Shown in pieces: positions 62,743 to 64,000 of a DNA stretch of 64,000 bases (the stretch's first letter is position 1; each line of letters opens with the position of its first letter). The stretch spans positions 248,001 to 312,000 of the forward strand of contig NZ_JAAAGB010000002.1 in NCBI RefSeq assembly GCF_010586825.1, in the 5' to 3' direction. The notes under the pieces were generated by a model. It made no database searches. It had not been told where the DNA came from and saw nothing but the letters and a program-made list of their open reading frames with translations. The DNA is from Draconibacterium mangrovi (GTDB lineage: Bacteria > Bacteroidota > Bacteroidia > Bacteroidales > Prolixibacteraceae). A program made the translations under genes and the position numbers.

Positions 62743-64000
62743 CTAAAACGGTGCATCGCTGGTTGACGAGTGGTGACTGTCGAATCCACTGTTTGACGAC
62801 ATTCCTGCAGCCAGATTATCGTCATCCAGGTTCATCGATGAGCCAAAAGTTTGAACTTCTTGTGAGAAATCCCGCGAGTCGAACTGCGGATCAAGATCGG
62901 AGAAGCGAGCCATTTCTTTCTGGAAACGCAGCGGAACGTCGGCAGTGGCACCGTTACGGTGTTTTGCAATGATCAGCTCAGCAATTCCCAGCAGCGAATT
63001 ACCCGATTCGTCTTCGGTAATACCAAAGTACTCAGGGCGGTGAATAAAACACACAATATCGGCATCCTGCTCAATCGCTCCCGACTCACGAAGGTCGGAC
63101 AGCTGCGGGCGTTTGCCTTCGCGCGATTCAACGGCACGGCTCAACTGCGACAAGGCAATAATCGGTACGTCCAACTCCTTGGCAATTGCCTTTAACGATC
63201 GTGAGATCATACTTACTTCCTGTTCACGACTTCCGCGCGAGTCAGTTCCGGCTGTCATCAACTGCAGGTAGTCGACAATGATAATGTCAACATCGTGCTG
63301 CATTTTCAAGCGGCGGCACTTTGCCCTGAATTCAAAAATCGAAAGGGCAGGTGTATCGTCGATAAAAATAGGGGCTTCATCAAGCGTTTTAATTCGCTGG
63401 TTTAGCTGCGCCCATTCGTAATCTTCCAGTTTCCCTGTCTTGATTTTTTCACCACCCAATTCCGACTCTGCCGATATTAAACGGTTAACCAACTGCAACG
63501 ACGACATCTCGAGCGAGAAAATAGCCACCCCTTGTCGGTGATCAACGGCCATATTTCGGGCCATGGATAATACAAAGGCCGTTTTTCCCATCGCAGGACG
63601 TGCAGCTATAATTATCAATGCCGAGCGTTCCCAACCCGAAGTAATCCGGTCTACCGCAGTAAATCCTGATGGCACACCACTTAATCCGTCGGGTTTGCTA
63701 CGTGCAGCCTCAATTTGCAACACTGCCTGGTTCAGGATGGGTTTAATCGGTACGGTCTCTTTCTTAATATTTCCTTCGGATACCTGAAATAATGCCGACT
63801 CTGAAAAATCGATCAGGTCGTCAACATCGATGGTATCGTCGTATGCTTTTGTCTGAATTTCGGAAGAAACACGAATCAACTCGCGCTGCATAAATTTTTG
63901 GGCAATAATACGCGCGTGAAATTCGATGTGGGCAGCGGAAGCAACACGGCGAGTCAGCTGGGTGATGTAACCCGGTCCGCCAACTTCGTCAAGCTGGTTA
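62743..64000 (-). CDS. dnaB: Replicative DNA helicase DnaB, 3' part (runs off the right edge)
   Basis: The frame is open through the window edge, giving 418 C-terminal residues of the hexameric replicative helicase. The end of the N-terminal primase-interaction domain is visible (DEVGGPGYITQLTRRVASAAH, then IEFHARIIAQKF). The RecA-like motor follows: Walker A in AARPAMGKTAFVLSMA, FSLEMSSLQLVNRL, Walker B in IIIVDYLQLMT, PIIALSQLSRAVE, and the arginine-rich LRESGAIEQDADIVCFIHRPEY. The last 45 residues are a Ser/Asp-rich tail, normal for Bacteroidota DnaB. No intein is present in the visible part. The start codon lies outside the window; the ATG at 63891 is internal. Confidence 0.95.
   Translation of the reverse strand, partial: NQLDEVGGPGYITQLTRRVASAAHIEFHARIIAQKFMQRELIRVSSEIQTKAYDDTIDVDDLIDFSESALFQVSEGNIKKETVPIKPILNQAVLQIEAARSKPDGLSGVPSGFTAVDRITSGWERSALIIIAARPAMGKTAFVLSMARNMAVDHRQGVAIFSLEMSSLQLVNRLISAESELGGEKIKTGKLEDYEWAQLNQRIKTLDEAPIFIDDTPALSIFEFRAKCRRLKMQHDVDIIIVDYLQLMTAGTDSRGSREQEVSMISRSLKAIAKELDVPIIALSQLSRAVESREGKRPQLSDLRESGAIEQDADIVCFIHRPEYFGITEDESGNSLLGIAELIIAKHRNGATADVPLRFQKEMARFSDLDPQFDSRDFSQEVQTFGSSMNLDDDNLAAGMSSNSGFDSHHSSTSDAPF

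Overview
The window comes from a marine or sediment Bacteroidota, most likely a Bacteroidales/Marinilabiliales relative such as Prolixibacteraceae. The evidence is: SusC/SusD pairs, a PorP/SprF protein beside a type-B T9SS sorting-domain protein, GldB, a MurF-alanine racemase fusion, a biotin-carrier/MmdA pair, Bacteroidota-type -7 promoter boxes (TAnnTTTG) and A-rich rather than Shine-Dalgarno leaders. No rRNA, tRNA, insertion sequence, phage or CRISPR array was seen. The genus is inferred, not proven.

Layout. 1-3110 (+): end of gcvP, ispE, a small secreted four-repeat protein, PorP/SprF. 3113-11205 (-): a giant T9SS-exported PKD/IgGFc-like protein, the biotin carrier and carboxyltransferase of an acyl-CoA carboxylase or decarboxylase, then tgt-lptG. 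11361-13736 (+): a degenerate GT2 membrane protein, an ECF-type sigma factor and rsmG as a tight cluster. 13823-25181: housekeeping genes on both strands (pfkA, DUF1080 lipoprotein, gldB, nadE, Crp/Fnr regulator, murF-alr, tdk, an acidic unknown, rsmI), interrupted by a 42-nt tandem repeat array at 16456-16665. 25253-30573 (+): a TonB receptor translationally coupled to an SGNH-like lipoprotein, then a YjjG-type HAD phosphatase.

31002-47829 (+) is an accessory nutrient-uptake block: three susC/susD pairs, the first with an extra surface lipoprotein, and no glycoside hydrolase, sulfatase, peptidase or dedicated regulator among them. The long spacers before the second and third pairs each hold one copy of a conserved hairpin with a U-tract and one copy of a leader-like block resembling the susC translation start region. 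These look like undescribed cis-regulatory RNA.

48230-59037 (-) contains an unknown secreted protein and a lactate operon read lldP > FAD/Fe-S lactate dehydrogenase > sensor kinase > NtrC-type regulator. The dehydrogenase reading frame continues without a stop through a Lys/Pro linker and an internal signal peptide into a complete-looking outer-membrane porin barrel (1367 aa in all), so one operon may supply outer-membrane entry, inner-membrane transport, oxidation and sensing of lactate. Repeated GCCATTTGGAAC sites upstream of lldP are candidate activator sites.

59661-64000: a GNAT acetyltransferase, a cupin, a secreted GATase-like protein of the group often labelled asparagine synthetase B, and the 3' part of dnaB cut by the window edge.

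Main leads: the dehydrogenase-porin fusion, the susC-leader hairpin RNA, the 42-nt repeat array, and conserved-family enzymes lacking key residues (Tgt without zinc cysteines, GT2 without DxD, SGNH protein with Gly in place of the catalytic Ser). All functions are read from sequence alone; no searches were run.
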